Below, one piece after another: positions 43,215 through 52,826 of a DNA stretch of 64,000 bases. This DNA comes from CAZOOK01 sp964581385 (GTDB lineage: Bacteria; Pseudomonadota; Gammaproteobacteria; Nevskiales; Nevskiaceae). Each line of letters starts with the position of its first letter. The first letter of the stretch is position 1. The position numbers and the translations under genes were made by a program. The notes under the pieces are model-generated. The model did no database searches. It was not told where the DNA came from and saw only the letters and a list, made by a program, of their open reading frames with translations. The stretch is taken from positions 124,001 through 188,000 of the forward strand of contig CAZOOK010000005.1 of the NCBI GenBank assembly GCA_964581385.1, in the 5' to 3' direction.

Positions 43215-44220
43215 ATCTAATCTTCATCGCTTTTTGCCCCACCCGCATGAGGATTCGCTCTCGCTGAAATATGTTGAAGTCGACGATTCTAACGATTCTG
43301 CCGGCGTAGTCATTTCTCGAAGACGCTTGGTTTTCCTATCCATCATCTACCCAGACGCCTAAAAGTTTGCAAAACTCGGGGCTTACGCAAAATCTTGCTC
43401 CGCGACATTGTTGATAATCTCAGAATTCGCTGTGGTCATGTAACTGCTAGCTCTTGCAGATATTTTTGAGCTTGTCGGTAAGTTGCTAACCTCCAATCAA
43501 CACTAGCGCTATAGAGCGCGACGCTTAATTTAGTACATAAAGTCATGCTTAGTACTATATGCCCACTACGGGACTGGAATGATCCACACCTGAAGCGGCG
43601 CCAAGCCTGGGTGAACTGCATGAGAGGTGTTGTATGGCCTGTGGGCTCTGGGGAACGGCGGATGGATCGACGCAGGCAAGGTCGCGATGGCGAATCGGCA
43701 TCGGCCGGTTCGTTCGCAGGCAGCCAACCAAGTCTAGTCGACGGATTTTGTCATTGCTCGGGTAACCTCGGGACAGGGGATCAAGTATGTGACTGTCGTC
43801 GATGTGCCTCTCACAATAGGGTGGTCGTGACGACAGAAACCACATCGGCGTCAGCATCTGGCCCGCATCTTCGAATCCTCAATCAGACATATTGGCCACC
43901 CCGTAGCCCATCGTCTACAGAACATGCCTCCGCAGCTCCGCTTCTGGAATATTAGCGCGTACCACGCCTAGTTGCGCATCATTTGCGTAGCAATGGTATC
44001 CTTTAACAATCAAATGTGAACAGCGATTATTGTCGGGGTTTTTTTAGCTTTCAGCCACAAAGAATGCGCCGGATTATAAAGGCTCCGAGTAGCGCTAGAT
44101 TTCTCGTTCAATTTACTCGCGGGATTAGCGCGCACGATCGAGGTGTGGCGGGCTGCGCGTACGGCTGATTAGCCATCTCTGGGAAATTTCATTTAAGGAT
44201 GCCCAACTCAAGGGGACGAT
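43215..44220. other. gene-poor kilobase before the export genes
   Basis: No intact gene is seen. Short open frames on both strands between 43.4 and 44.0 kb conflict with one another; one stretch reads as a decayed IS3-type integrase (listed separately). The part from about 43.97 kb is AT-rich, contains a GTCGGGGTTTTTTT run near 44.04 kb, and ends in AAGGGGAC, the RBS of the SLBB export gene. The promoter of the export genes is presumably here but was not identified. Confidence 0.4.
43684..43830 (+). pseudogene. decayed IS3-family transposase fragment (integrase core)
   Basis: One frame reads RPVRSQAANQV, then a TAG, then STDFVIARVTSGQGIKYVTV followed by VDVPLTIGW and a stop. This matches the ...APNQVWSMDFV(S/F)DR(L/T)A(S/E)GR(x)IK(C)LTVVD... 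segment of IS3/IS407-type OrfB transposases, with the conserved Trp codon changed to TAG and the first catalytic Asp retained. No OrfA, no other part of OrfB and no terminal repeats were recognised, so only a remnant is left. Confidence 0.6.
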
Positions 44221-47043
44221 GTGGCCATACGAATCTCAACTTCTGTTCTTCAGTTAGTGATTATGTTGGTTGTAGGTACTACCGTGGCCTCAGTCAGCAT
44301 CGCACAAGAGCTGCCGGTCGACATTGATCAACTGGGGCAGTTATCGCCGGAACAGCGTGCGAAGGCGCTTCAAATGCTGGGGCAGAATCCGGATACTGCA
44401 ACCATCAAAGCCGCTCCACCAGCTAAAGCGAATCAGGTGATGCCGGCACAAAACTATCAATATGCTCCGGTGCAATCTATCTTTGATTGCGACGAAAATA
44501 TGGACCATTCCTCCACCTCCAGCGCGAAAGGAACGATTCCTGACGTGCGGCGCGATTGTTTTCGATCGCGCCGAGGAGCGAATTTGTATACGCGCTCCGA
44601 AGAAGGGAAACCACTTAAACCGTTTGGCTATGATTTATTCGCCTCTGCACCGAGTACTTTTGCGCCGGCGACCGATATTCCAGTACCTACCGACTACGTG
44701 CTGGGACCTGGTGACAATCTGCGAATTCAGCTATATGGCAATACAAATACTAGCTTCACGCTCATAGTCAGTCGGGATGGAGCGATCGATTTTCCTAAGC
44801 TGGGGCCGATCAACGTTGCGGGGCAACGCTTCGACGATGTTCGAGCGATGCTGCAGGATAAAGTAGCAAAGGAAATGATCGGCGTGCAGACTAACATCAC
44901 GCCCGGCGAGCTCCGCTCAATCCAAATATTTCTACTCGGCGATGTCAATCAGCCAGGTTCCTACACGGTTAGCGCTTTGTCGACCATCACGAATGCTCTA
45001 CTTTCCGGCGGCGGGGTAAGCTTGGTTGGCTCGCTCCGCAACATCCAACTCAAGCGCAACGGCCAAACTGTCCGGACGCTGGATCTCTATGATCTACTGT
45101 TGCGCGGAGATTCGAGTCGTGACGATAGACTACGCCCGGGCGACGTCATCTTTGTACCTCCGGTGGGAGCCCGTGTATCCATCGATGGTGAAGTAAAACG
45201 ACCTGCGATCTACGAGTTGAAGGGCGAAGAAAAACTCTCCGAAGTACTCGCGCTGGCCGGCGGCATGATGGCGTCGACGTATACGAGCGCTGTTGAGATT
45301 ACTCGCTTTGATCAGAATCGGAAATCGATCATGATGCAAATCGACGCATCCAAGCCCTCCGACCTTGCGATGCGCATGCAGGACGGCGACTTTCTTCGCG
45401 TCCGTAAACTTGACGGGCCGGTCGAAAACCATGTTCGCATTATTGGCTCTGTTCGCTACCCGGGTAGCTACGAATGGTCGTCGGGCTATGACTTAGCCCA
45501 ACTGCTCCATTCGGCACAAGTACTTCCATCCGAAGCTGGCAAGGAAACGTATCTTCCGATAGGGTTGATTGAGCGCACAAATTCCGAAAGTGGTGTGCGT
45601 GGCTGGATGAGCTTCAATAGCCATGATGTTATCGCCGGAACTGCAACATCATCTCTGCAAGGCAACGACTTAGTCGTTATTTTAAGCCGTAACGATATTA
45701 CGTATCTAGAATCTAAAGCAGTTCGTGATGTGGCTGCCGGCGATTTCTCTCATGTGCAAAACTGTCCCGGCCTGAAAGAGCTAGCGTCGGTAATGAACAG
45801 CGAGCGTTCGATTCGCTTCACAAAGGCGCTGAAAGCAGAAACGAGCCGCTATGAAGCCAACGAAAATGCGTTCAAGGACTCTGTCAAGTCCACTACGGCG
45901 TTATCGGCGAATTCAGACAAATCAAGTGCCGACAAGGACGATTCTATTGTGCCGTCGGGTACCGAGCGCCTTTCGTTCGTCCAAGATGTGAAGTGCCCAT
46001 CCGTTTTTACTGATGCTCCAAAAGCCCTTCCGTATTTGCTCGATCAATCTGTCGCGGTGTATGGCGAAGTGATGCAACCCGGACTATATCCGATTACTCA
46101 ACAAGCGTCCCTTCAACAGGTGATCGATGCCGCAGGCGGCCGCAGCAACGAAAGCGACCCGGCCAGCATCGAGTACGTATCCTACAGAGATGGATTGAAT
46201 ACAGGACACCCCGCTTACCAGCGACTGAATATTACACAAACGGCGCGGCTTGCGATCAGCCCTGGCGACATTGTCGATTTTAAGCCGTTCTATTCCGGCC
46301 AGGAGGCCGGCACTGTAGCAGCCGCCGGTGAATTCCGATTTCCCGCCACTTACGGAATACTGCGCGGTGAACGCTTATCTGAGCTCATCCAACGTGCTGG
46401 CGGACTCACTGAGAGTGCCTATCCCGATGGCGCTATATTTACTCGACTCAGTGCGGCAAAAGCTGAACAGGATTCCTACAAACGCGCCGCCAAGGATCTT
46501 CAGGATGCCATGGTGACTGCAGTCACGAGCGGCGTACTTGGAAATAACGGAACTGTTTCGACGCAGTTTATCAATTCAGTCATCGATCGCCTGCAAAGTG
46601 CGCCAGCAATTGGTCGTGTTGTCATTAATGCGAATCCGGCGGCCTTGAGTGCGGCACCGGATATGGATCCAGTTCTCGAACCGGGAGACGCTATTTTTAT
46701 GCCCAAGCACCCCATCAGCGTGACTGTTATCGGGCAAGTTTTAAATTCGGGTACGTTGCAATATTCTCCGAGATTGACTCCCAAACAATACATTCAGCGG
46801 GCTGGGGGATATTCGCAGGGGGCGGATCAGAAGCGGACTTTCGTTATTCTGCCAAATGGCACTGCGAAGACAATGCAGATATCGTTTTGGCATTCATATA
46901 GTGACCCCGTCCCGCCAGGCACCGTGATCGTAGTTCCGCGAGATGCGACTCCGTTCAGTTTGATTGGTTGGTCTGACCGTATTTTTGGCATTGTATCGCA
47001 GATGGCCATTACTGCGGCGGCATTGAACACTGTTACCAAGTAA
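44221..47043 (+). CDS. polysaccharide export protein with multiple SLBB domains (Wza-like)
   Basis: 940 residues from GTG 44221, with AGGGGAC six bases upstream and a signal peptide (VLQLVIMLVVGTTVASVSIA). A Poly_export domain (TDYVLGPGDNLRIQLYGNTN, DGAIDFPKLGPINVAGQRFD) is followed by several SLBB repeats (IFLLGDVNQPGSYTVSALST, VSIDGEVKRPAIYELKG, VRIIGSVRYPGSYEWS, VAVYGEVMQPGLYPITQ, VTVIGQVLNSGTLQYS). This is the long form of Wza-type secretins common in Xanthomonas-like bacteria. It would form the outer-membrane/periplasmic channel for the polysaccharide. No lipobox was seen. Confidence 0.9.
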   Translation: MAIRISTSVLQLVIMLVVGTTVASVSIAQELPVDIDQLGQLSPEQRAKALQMLGQNPDTATIKAAPPAKANQVMPAQNYQYAPVQSIFDCDENMDHSSTSSAKGTIPDVRRDCFRSRRGANLYTRSEEGKPLKPFGYDLFASAPSTFAPATDIPVPTDYVLGPGDNLRIQLYGNTNTSFTLIVSRDGAIDFPKLGPINVAGQRFDDVRAMLQDKVAKEMIGVQTNITPGELRSIQIFLLGDVNQPGSYTVSALSTITNALLSGGGVSLVGSLRNIQLKRNGQTVRTLDLYDLLLRGDSSRDDRLRPGDVIFVPPVGARVSIDGEVKRPAIYELKGEEKLSEVLALAGGMMASTYTSAVEITRFDQNRKSIMMQIDASKPSDLAMRMQDGDFLRVRKLDGPVENHVRIIGSVRYPGSYEWSSGYDLAQLLHSAQVLPSEAGKETYLPIGLIERTNSESGVRGWMSFNSHDVIAGTATSSLQGNDLVVILSRNDITYLESKAVRDVAAGDFSHVQNCPGLKELASVMNSERSIRFTKALKAETSRYEANENAFKDSVKSTTALSANSDKSSADKDDSIVPSGTERLSFVQDVKCPSVFTDAPKALPYLLDQSVAVYGEVMQPGLYPITQQASLQQVIDAAGGRSNESDPASIEYVSYRDGLNTGHPAYQRLNITQTARLAISPGDIVDFKPFYSGQEAGTVAAAGEFRFPATYGILRGERLSELIQRAGGLTESAYPDGAIFTRLSAAKAEQDSYKRAAKDLQDAMVTAVTSGVLGNNGTVSTQFINSVIDRLQSAPAIGRVVINANPAALSAAPDMDPVLEPGDAIFMPKHPISVTVIGQVLNSGTLQYSPRLTPKQYIQRAGGYSQGADQKRTFVILPNGTAKTMQISFWHSYSDPVPPGTVIVVPRDATPFSLIGWSDRIFGIVSQMAITAAALNTVTK

Positions 47044-47151
47044 AGGTGTGCGCTTCTTTTGTGAGGCGACATTTCCGGCCAATGTGAATGCTGTGTGGCG
47101 TCTTGGCTCATCGGTCATCGGTGGCGCGGACCACTTGCTTATCAATTTTCT

Positions 47152-48033
47152 ATGAATACTACTGAGTCACAGTTTCATTCTGAAATACTCGACGACGATG
47201 AGTTCGATCTCAGCGTTTTTCTTGATTTTGGGAAGACACATTGGCGCGGCCTGTTCATAGCTTTGATTATCAGCGCGGGGGCAGGACTTGGACTTAGTTA
47301 CTTATATGCGCCGATTTATCATGCGGATGCTGTCCTTATCGCATCGGATGATTTTGGCACGGGGTCGCAAGGCAGCGAAGGGGCTGGTGGCTTCGGGGGT
47401 GTGGCAGCGCTTATCGGCATTTCCAGACCCGGCAGCCATCAAAGTGAAGCGATTGCGATACTCAAATCGAGAGCCTTAATCGAATCCTACGTGACCGATC
47501 AGAACTTGATGCCAGTCTTGTTTCCTAAGGCCTGGGATCCGCAGAAGCAAGCTTGGCGCGCCGCAGATCCCAAGAGGATCCCCACGATCGGCGACGCATT
47601 TGCTCTTTTCTCGAAGGGGATTGTCAATGTGGCTGAGGATAAAAAAGTCGGGCTCGTCACTATATCGGTAGAGTGGCACGATCCCGTCATTGCGGCGCAA
47701 TGGACTCGCGATTTGGTGACGCGCACCAACACGTTATTGCGGACTCGCGCGATCGAACGTGGAAATCGCAATCTGGCATACCTTAACGACGAGCTAAATA
47801 AAACCGCAGTAGTTGAATTGCGATCCGCCATCTACAAACTGACCGAAACTGAGATCAAAAAGCTGATGATCGCCCAGGGCAGTGAAGATTACGCTTTCCG
47901 CTATGTCGATCCACCAGTTGTGCCTGAGAAGCGAATTTTTCCCAAGCGCCGCGTGTTTATGCTGGGGGGTGGGTTTTTTGGGTTGATCGTCACCAGCATC
48001 GGCATGTTCTTGCTGGAACGGAAGCGGATATAA
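47152..48033 (+). CDS. chain length determinant protein, Wzz-like, without kinase domain
   Basis: 293 residues from ATG 47152, with transmembrane helices at about 30-50 and 268-288 flanking a periplasmic domain. Wzz motifs are GLSYLYAPIYHADAVLIASD at the N-terminal side and DPPVVPEKRIFPKRRVFML before the second helix. It regulates chain length of the Wzy-made polymer. The protein ends after the second helix, so it lacks the cytoplasmic tyrosine kinase found in Wzc, and no separate kinase or phosphatase gene is in the window. Confidence 0.88.
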   Translation: MNTTESQFHSEILDDDEFDLSVFLDFGKTHWRGLFIALIISAGAGLGLSYLYAPIYHADAVLIASDDFGTGSQGSEGAGGFGGVAALIGISRPGSHQSEAIAILKSRALIESYVTDQNLMPVLFPKAWDPQKQAWRAADPKRIPTIGDAFALFSKGIVNVAEDKKVGLVTISVEWHDPVIAAQWTRDLVTRTNTLLRTRAIERGNRNLAYLNDELNKTAVVELRSAIYKLTETEIKKLMIAQGSEDYAFRYVDPPVVPEKRIFPKRRVFMLGGGFFGLIVTSIGMFLLERKRI

Positions 48034-48086
48034 GGCCAATCGCTATCCATTCGTTAGCCGAAGAATCGCATGCTTATGTCTACAGT

Positions 48087-49616
48087 ATGGCTATAGCTCG
48101 TTGCCGCCTTGGCCGTCCTTCAAACAAAGTGAGGGGCTCAGGATGCGTAGTTATTGCACTACTACTACTAGCTTGTGCGGCGCAGCCTGTTGTCGCTGAA
48201 TCATGGCTTGAGGTCGGCGATCAAGCACTACGCAGTGACGTCGAGCTTCTCGAAGTCCGTGGTTTGATTGACGGACCGATCACCACTTGGCCGGTGCCGG
48301 CGGGACAGATTGAGCATCTATCGAACAATTCCCAATTGCTGGCGGAACCAGAATACGTTCAACTTTCGGCGCAGCGAGTACTTCAACGTCTGATCGGTGA
48401 AGGACAACCGCAAGGCTTACATCCCGAAGCGGATCTGCGAATTGCCAGTCAGCCAGATGTGGTACGTGATTTCGGAGTGTTAGCGAGAAATCAAGTGGAT
48501 GCGCGTGGCGGATTGGTTTGGGACAGCGAACGGGTGAGTACAGCGCTCCGTGTCGGCGACCAATCGCATTTTAATGGCGATCAGGCACGTGTCGCCCTCG
48601 ATGGAAGTTACCTGTCGATGTTGTTCAGCGACTGGCAGATGTATGGGGGTTGGATCGACAAGTGGTACGGCCCTGGTTGGACTTCTAGCCTGATTCTGTC
48701 CAATAACGCTCGCCCCTTTCCCAAAATCGGTGTCATGCGCAACAGCTCACACGCATTCGAAAGCCCATGGCTGAGCTGGATTGGGTTGTGGCAGCTCGAT
48801 TTTTCGGTCGGTATGCTCGATGGACCGCGCGTAGATTCCGATACCGGGCTAGGAAGTCTGCGCATTGTATTCAGCCCGCTCCGTAATCTCGATATAGGAT
48901 TGACACGCATCACCGAATTCTGTGGTGCGAATCATCCTTGCAGCCCATTGAAGGCGGCCTTTCAATTCGGTAATAGCAGCTCGTCCAATAATTCGGCGAA
49001 TGAAGAAGCCGCGATTGACGTGAAATATTCGCGCGTCGTCGGCAAAGTTAACATTGCGCCGTACTTGCAGTTGATGAACGAGGACACCGGCCCATTCAGT
49101 CACGCCGTAACCAGCTATCTTGCTGGAGCATCACTGGCTGGTCCTCTCGGGCAAAGCGGTGCGCAGTGGCGGATGACCATCGAGTACGCCGATTCTGTCG
49201 CCACCCTCAATTGGTTCGATTTTGGCAAGAAGGCCTACGGTGACGCGTACAATAATTTTCAGTACACAGATGGCATGCGGTATCGCGATCGAACTCTGGG
49301 TTTCTCGCTTGATAGTGATTCGCGATTGTTTTCCATCACCGATTCGATCATCGATTCGCAAGGGTGGGTATATCGTGTTATTTACTACCGTGCCAACATC
49401 AGTAGCCAGCAGCTTTCCGCCATGCAGCAACAAGGCGGATTCACGCGCAATTCGGTGAGCACCGCACCTTTATTGATAAACGAGGGTGAAGTGGGGATAT
49501 CCATTCCTTGGTACCCCTTTACGATTAATGTGGCAATCCGTGGGCAGGATGCAAAGCTCTCCCCCGATCAGAATAGTAAAATTGCTGGAGAAGCGAGTAT
49601 TAGCTATCGTTTTTGA
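48087..49616 (+). CDS. Wzi-like capsule assembly protein
   Basis: 509 residues with a signal segment (VVIALLLLACAAQPVVAES) and a long beta-rich remainder ending in Phe (EASISYRF), as expected for an outer-membrane barrel. Family marks are WLEVGDQALRSDVELLEVRG, LSMLFSDWQMYGGWIDKWYG and GPGWTSSLILSNNARPFPKI, which are typical of the Wzi/Caps_assemb_Wzi family. Wzi binds the exported capsule at the cell surface. It lies in order export channel - Wzz - Wzi. Confidence 0.9.
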   Translation: MAIARCRLGRPSNKVRGSGCVVIALLLLACAAQPVVAESWLEVGDQALRSDVELLEVRGLIDGPITTWPVPAGQIEHLSNNSQLLAEPEYVQLSAQRVLQRLIGEGQPQGLHPEADLRIASQPDVVRDFGVLARNQVDARGGLVWDSERVSTALRVGDQSHFNGDQARVALDGSYLSMLFSDWQMYGGWIDKWYGPGWTSSLILSNNARPFPKIGVMRNSSHAFESPWLSWIGLWQLDFSVGMLDGPRVDSDTGLGSLRIVFSPLRNLDIGLTRITEFCGANHPCSPLKAAFQFGNSSSSNNSANEEAAIDVKYSRVVGKVNIAPYLQLMNEDTGPFSHAVTSYLAGASLAGPLGQSGAQWRMTIEYADSVATLNWFDFGKKAYGDAYNNFQYTDGMRYRDRTLGFSLDSDSRLFSITDSIIDSQGWVYRVIYYRANISSQQLSAMQQQGGFTRNSVSTAPLLINEGEVGISIPWYPFTINVAIRGQDAKLSPDQNSKIAGEASISYRF

Positions 49617-49668
49617 ACAATGCCTACGTAGCAGTCAAGCAGGGAAGACTGTGACATGGCGCAAGAAT

Positions 49669-51660
49669 TTATATGTGCATCGAACTGGCCGCGAGAATTT
49701 GGCCTTGTGCTTCCTTCGCAGTAACCACGCCACCAAGGAGTAGATCCTTGGCATCGCTTATCGCAGATACAAAGATACTGTCTTCACCAAACCCATCGAC
49801 GAGGTTTCGAAGAACAGCAAGTACTTCATTCACAGAGCCCGTCTCAATTGCTCTTTCCAGTCGCTTGATCGAAAGATTTAATGCTGACCAGCGAAGAATT
49901 TTCTCATTGTCCAGGAAAATGCGGGGGTGCTGAGTGGGCTCGCGGTTTCCTCCAATCATTAGCTCCTCGAAAAGCTTTTCGCCGGGACGCAATCCCGTGT
50001 ACTTAATGGCAATATCCCCGTTGGGATTACCTTCAGAGCGTAGATCCAAGCCCGACAGATGAATCATTCGTTCGGCCAAATCAGCGATTCGAACCGGCTC
50101 TCCCATGTCGAGAACAAAAACTTCACCTGCTCCGCCCATCGCTCCCGCTTGCATCGCCAACTGCGCTGCTTCCGGAATCGTCATAAAGTAGCGGGTGACG
50201 TCAGGATGCGTCACCGTGACCGGACCGCCTTTAGCAATTTGCTCTTTGAACAGAGGCACTACAGAACCACTGGATGCCAAGACGTTTCCGAAACGCACCA
50301 TCGACATCCGTACTTGTGGATGCTCTATAGCCAGTGCCTGTACGATAAGCTCGCAGACGCGCTTGGATGCCCCCATAACACTGGTAGGGCGAACCGCCTT
50401 GTCGGAGGAAATCAAGACGAAATTGCGAACATTGGCATCCACAACGGCATGCACTACATTGAGCGTTCCCAGTGCATTGTTCTGCACGGCTACAACTATG
50501 TTTTGCTCCACAAGCGGTACGTGTTTGTATGCAGCAGCGTGGTAAACGGTTTCGATCTGATGATTCAGCAAAATGCGCAGCATCTGTCCACGATCTACAA
50601 CACTGCCTAAAACAGGAACGATTTCACATTCGCGGTTGTCGACTCGTACCAACGCTCGCAGTTCGCGGTCAATCGTATAAAGTGCGAACTCGCTCAAATC
50701 AAATAGCACCAGCTTCTTGGCACCGTGCTTGATCGCTTGGCGACAAAGTTCAGATCCGATAGATCCGCCGGCACCTGTGACCAGTACGTTGCATTGCCGC
50801 AGATAGCACGCCATCAGAGCTTCAACTGGAGCCACGGCATCGCGACCCAGCAAGTCCTCGATCTGGACCTCCTGAAGTTCATCAATTTGCTTGTCTCCAC
50901 GGACCAGCTCTTCCAACGGAGGCATGACCAAAACACTGATTGCCAACTGTTCAAGGTTCTCTAGAATTTCGCGACGCCGCTTGCGGCTTGCCGTCGGAAC
51001 AGCCAGTAATATGCGTTCAAACGTTCCCGCTTTCTTAAGGTCCGGAAGGGCGTCTGGCATATAAACTGGGAGGCCCTGCACTTGGCGCCCCTGAAAATCT
51101 CGGCAATCGTCAACAAATCCAACCGGTCGATAATGCCGATTGCTTTTCAGTGCTGCGGCCAGCTGACGGCCAGCCTCTCCGGCGCCATAAATAAGCACCT
51201 GACCAACAGAACCTGTTTTGGCATTTTGGGGCTGAAGGAATTGCGCCGCCGCGAGACGCCATCCCGTAAGCAAGGAGAGCGAGGTCAAAGGACCGATGAT
51301 GACTGACCTCCATGCACCAGGCCAAACACCTAGTGCAGTCCCCATCGCGCCGATCGTTAGCCACGCCAGCACCGTGCCTTGGGACACGCGTACCATTGAA
51401 TGTACGCTTATGAAGCGCACCACAGTGGCATAACAACCAAACAGCCAAAGAAATAATATTGTGAGGGTTACGAACGCAGCAATTAACGGGGTATGGGGCC
51501 AAGCCAGAGTGAAATTTTTAGATGAGAGCACCCAACCCACAAGCACGCTTGCAACACAAAGTGCGCACGCATCAGCAAAAATAGCAATCGAGATCTTTGC
51601 TACGCGGGGCAATGCAATGAGCCGTTCTGACACGAATCGGAGCATATCTTTCGCGTTCAT
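49669..51660 (-). CDS. UDP-sugar 4,6-dehydratase, PglF/WbpM/CapD family
   Basis: 663 residues. Four to five N-terminal membrane helices (about 20-135), a CoA-binding-type Rossmann segment (GQVLIYGAGEAGRQLAAAL, from about 152) and a large SDR domain (VLVTGAGGSIGSELCRQAI, near 293; YHAAAYKHVPLVEQNIV; SSDKAVRPTSVMGASKR, in which Met replaces the usual Tyr). These are hallmarks of membrane dehydratases making UDP-4-keto-6-deoxy-GlcNAc. This would be the first step of the legionaminate-like route at 25-30 kb. It is convergent with Wzi and on the same strand as the cox genes. Confidence 0.92.
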   Translation of the reverse strand: MNAKDMLRFVSERLIALPRVAKISIAIFADACALCVASVLVGWVLSSKNFTLAWPHTPLIAAFVTLTILFLWLFGCYATVVRFISVHSMVRVSQGTVLAWLTIGAMGTALGVWPGAWRSVIIGPLTSLSLLTGWRLAAAQFLQPQNAKTGSVGQVLIYGAGEAGRQLAAALKSNRHYRPVGFVDDCRDFQGRQVQGLPVYMPDALPDLKKAGTFERILLAVPTASRKRRREILENLEQLAISVLVMPPLEELVRGDKQIDELQEVQIEDLLGRDAVAPVEALMACYLRQCNVLVTGAGGSIGSELCRQAIKHGAKKLVLFDLSEFALYTIDRELRALVRVDNRECEIVPVLGSVVDRGQMLRILLNHQIETVYHAAAYKHVPLVEQNIVVAVQNNALGTLNVVHAVVDANVRNFVLISSDKAVRPTSVMGASKRVCELIVQALAIEHPQVRMSMVRFGNVLASSGSVVPLFKEQIAKGGPVTVTHPDVTRYFMTIPEAAQLAMQAGAMGGAGEVFVLDMGEPVRIADLAERMIHLSGLDLRSEGNPNGDIAIKYTGLRPGEKLFEELMIGGNREPTQHPRIFLDNEKILRWSALNLSIKRLERAIETGSVNEVLAVLRNLVDGFGEDSIFVSAISDAKDLLLGGVVTAKEAQGQILAASSMHI

Positions 51661-51907
51661 GCTTCCGCCCGCACCTGATAGTCAAGCGGGTTACTAAAAC
51701 CGCCATTGAAAAATGGTGACTTATCGATAGCCCGCATTTCCACGGATTGCGCCTCCATGTGACTGCTATCACTACCGTCCACACCGTGATCGGTGCGGTA
51801 ATTGTTCAATTATTTCAAAGCCCGCGCCTTAACAGCAAGCATATTTTGCTCATTCCCCTTATCGTAACAACGGAAAATGAGATCGATTTGCAAGGACCTC
51901 CTCAAGA

Positions 51908-52801
51908 CTATAGAACGTAAACAAAAATAAACAGCCCAATCCAAACCACGTCAACAAAGTGCCAGTACCAAGCAACGCCTTCAAACCCGAAGTGATGATC
52001 CGGTTTGAAGTGACCGAGCATCAGGCGGATCGTGATGATGATCAGCATCAGCGTGCCTAGCGTGACATGCATGCCGTGGAAGCCGGTGAGCATGAAGAAT
52101 GTGGAGCCATAGATGCCACTGCTGAGCTTCAGGTTCAGCTCGGAATAGGCCTCCATGTACTCGTGCGCCTGGAACCAGAGGAAGGCAGCGCCGAATGCGA
52201 CTGTGGCCCACATGAACAAGATGCAGAGCCAGCGCTTGTTGTCCTTGAGTGCGTGATGCGCGATGGTGATGGTCACGCCGCTCGACAGCAGAAGAATGGT
52301 GTTAAGAAACGGGACGCCCCAGGGTGCGATCGTTTCAAATTTACCGCCAACGACGCCAGGGCCGTTGGTGGGCCATGTATTCTCGTAATGGGGCCACAGC
52401 GTCATGTGTGTGGAAAGCTTGGCACCAATACCGCCAAGCCAGGGTACGACGAGTTCGCGGGCGTAGAACAGCGCGCCGAAGAACGCCGCGAAGAACATGA
52501 CTTCCGAGAAGATGAACCAGCTCATGCCCCAGCGGAAGGTACGATCGACCTGAGCGTTGTATTTCCCGGATTCGCTCTCGCGGGCGACGCCGCGAACCCA
52601 GCTGAAGACGATGAACACGATCATGGCGACGCCAGCGTAGATCGGCAACGAGCCCAGGTTCTTGTCTTCGAGATATGACCAGACGCCGACAATGACCGAC
52701 GCCAGTCCCGCCGTCAGGAAGAATGGCCAGGCGCTGGGACTCGGCACGAAGTAGCGGCTGGTGCCTGAATCGGATGTGTGCTGGTTGGCGTGAGAAGCCA
52801 T
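51908..52801 (-). CDS. cytochrome c oxidase subunit III
   Basis: 297 residues with seven hydrophobic helices. Family marks are FRWGMSWFIFSEVMFFAAFF, LLSSGVTITIAHHAL, YSELNLKLSSGIYGSTFF, LTGFHGMHVTLGTLMLI, and the C-terminal HFGFEGVAWYWHFVDVVWIG. It is the last of the cox genes on the right side of the island and normally precedes DUF2909 and SURF1. A 247-base intergenic stretch with no clear terminator separates it from the PglF-like gene. Confidence 0.95.
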   Translation of the reverse strand: MASHANQHTSDSGTSRYFVPSPSAWPFFLTAGLASVIVGVWSYLEDKNLGSLPIYAGVAMIVFIVFSWVRGVARESESGKYNAQVDRTFRWGMSWFIFSEVMFFAAFFGALFYARELVVPWLGGIGAKLSTHMTLWPHYENTWPTNGPGVVGGKFETIAPWGVPFLNTILLLSSGVTITIAHHALKDNKRWLCILFMWATVAFGAAFLWFQAHEYMEAYSELNLKLSSGIYGSTFFMLTGFHGMHVTLGTLMLIIITIRLMLGHFKPDHHFGFEGVAWYWHFVDVVWIGLFIFVYVL

Positions 52802-52826
52802 CGGGCATTCCTCGTTCGATTAACTG

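Larger units (their letters stand above)
10508..51907. other. accessory island inserted inside the cytochrome oxidase locus
   Basis: coxC (ending at 51908) and the DUF2909/SURF1 pair (10.2-10.5 kb) are normally adjacent; here about 41 kb of lasso-peptide and polysaccharide genes separates them while strand and order are kept. The interior contains AT-rich patches (around 20.6 and 42-43 kb) and a decayed IS3-type fragment. I found no integrase, no tRNA and no obvious direct repeat at either junction, so the mechanism of gain is unknown. The boundaries are the ends of the flanking housekeeping genes and are approximate. Confidence 0.6.

Noticed and set aside
43545..43955. 136-codon plus-strand ORF in the gene-poor kilobase, and its 100-codon antisense partner
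   Set aside because: Neither has family features; the real signal in this interval is a third frame resembling a decayed transposase.
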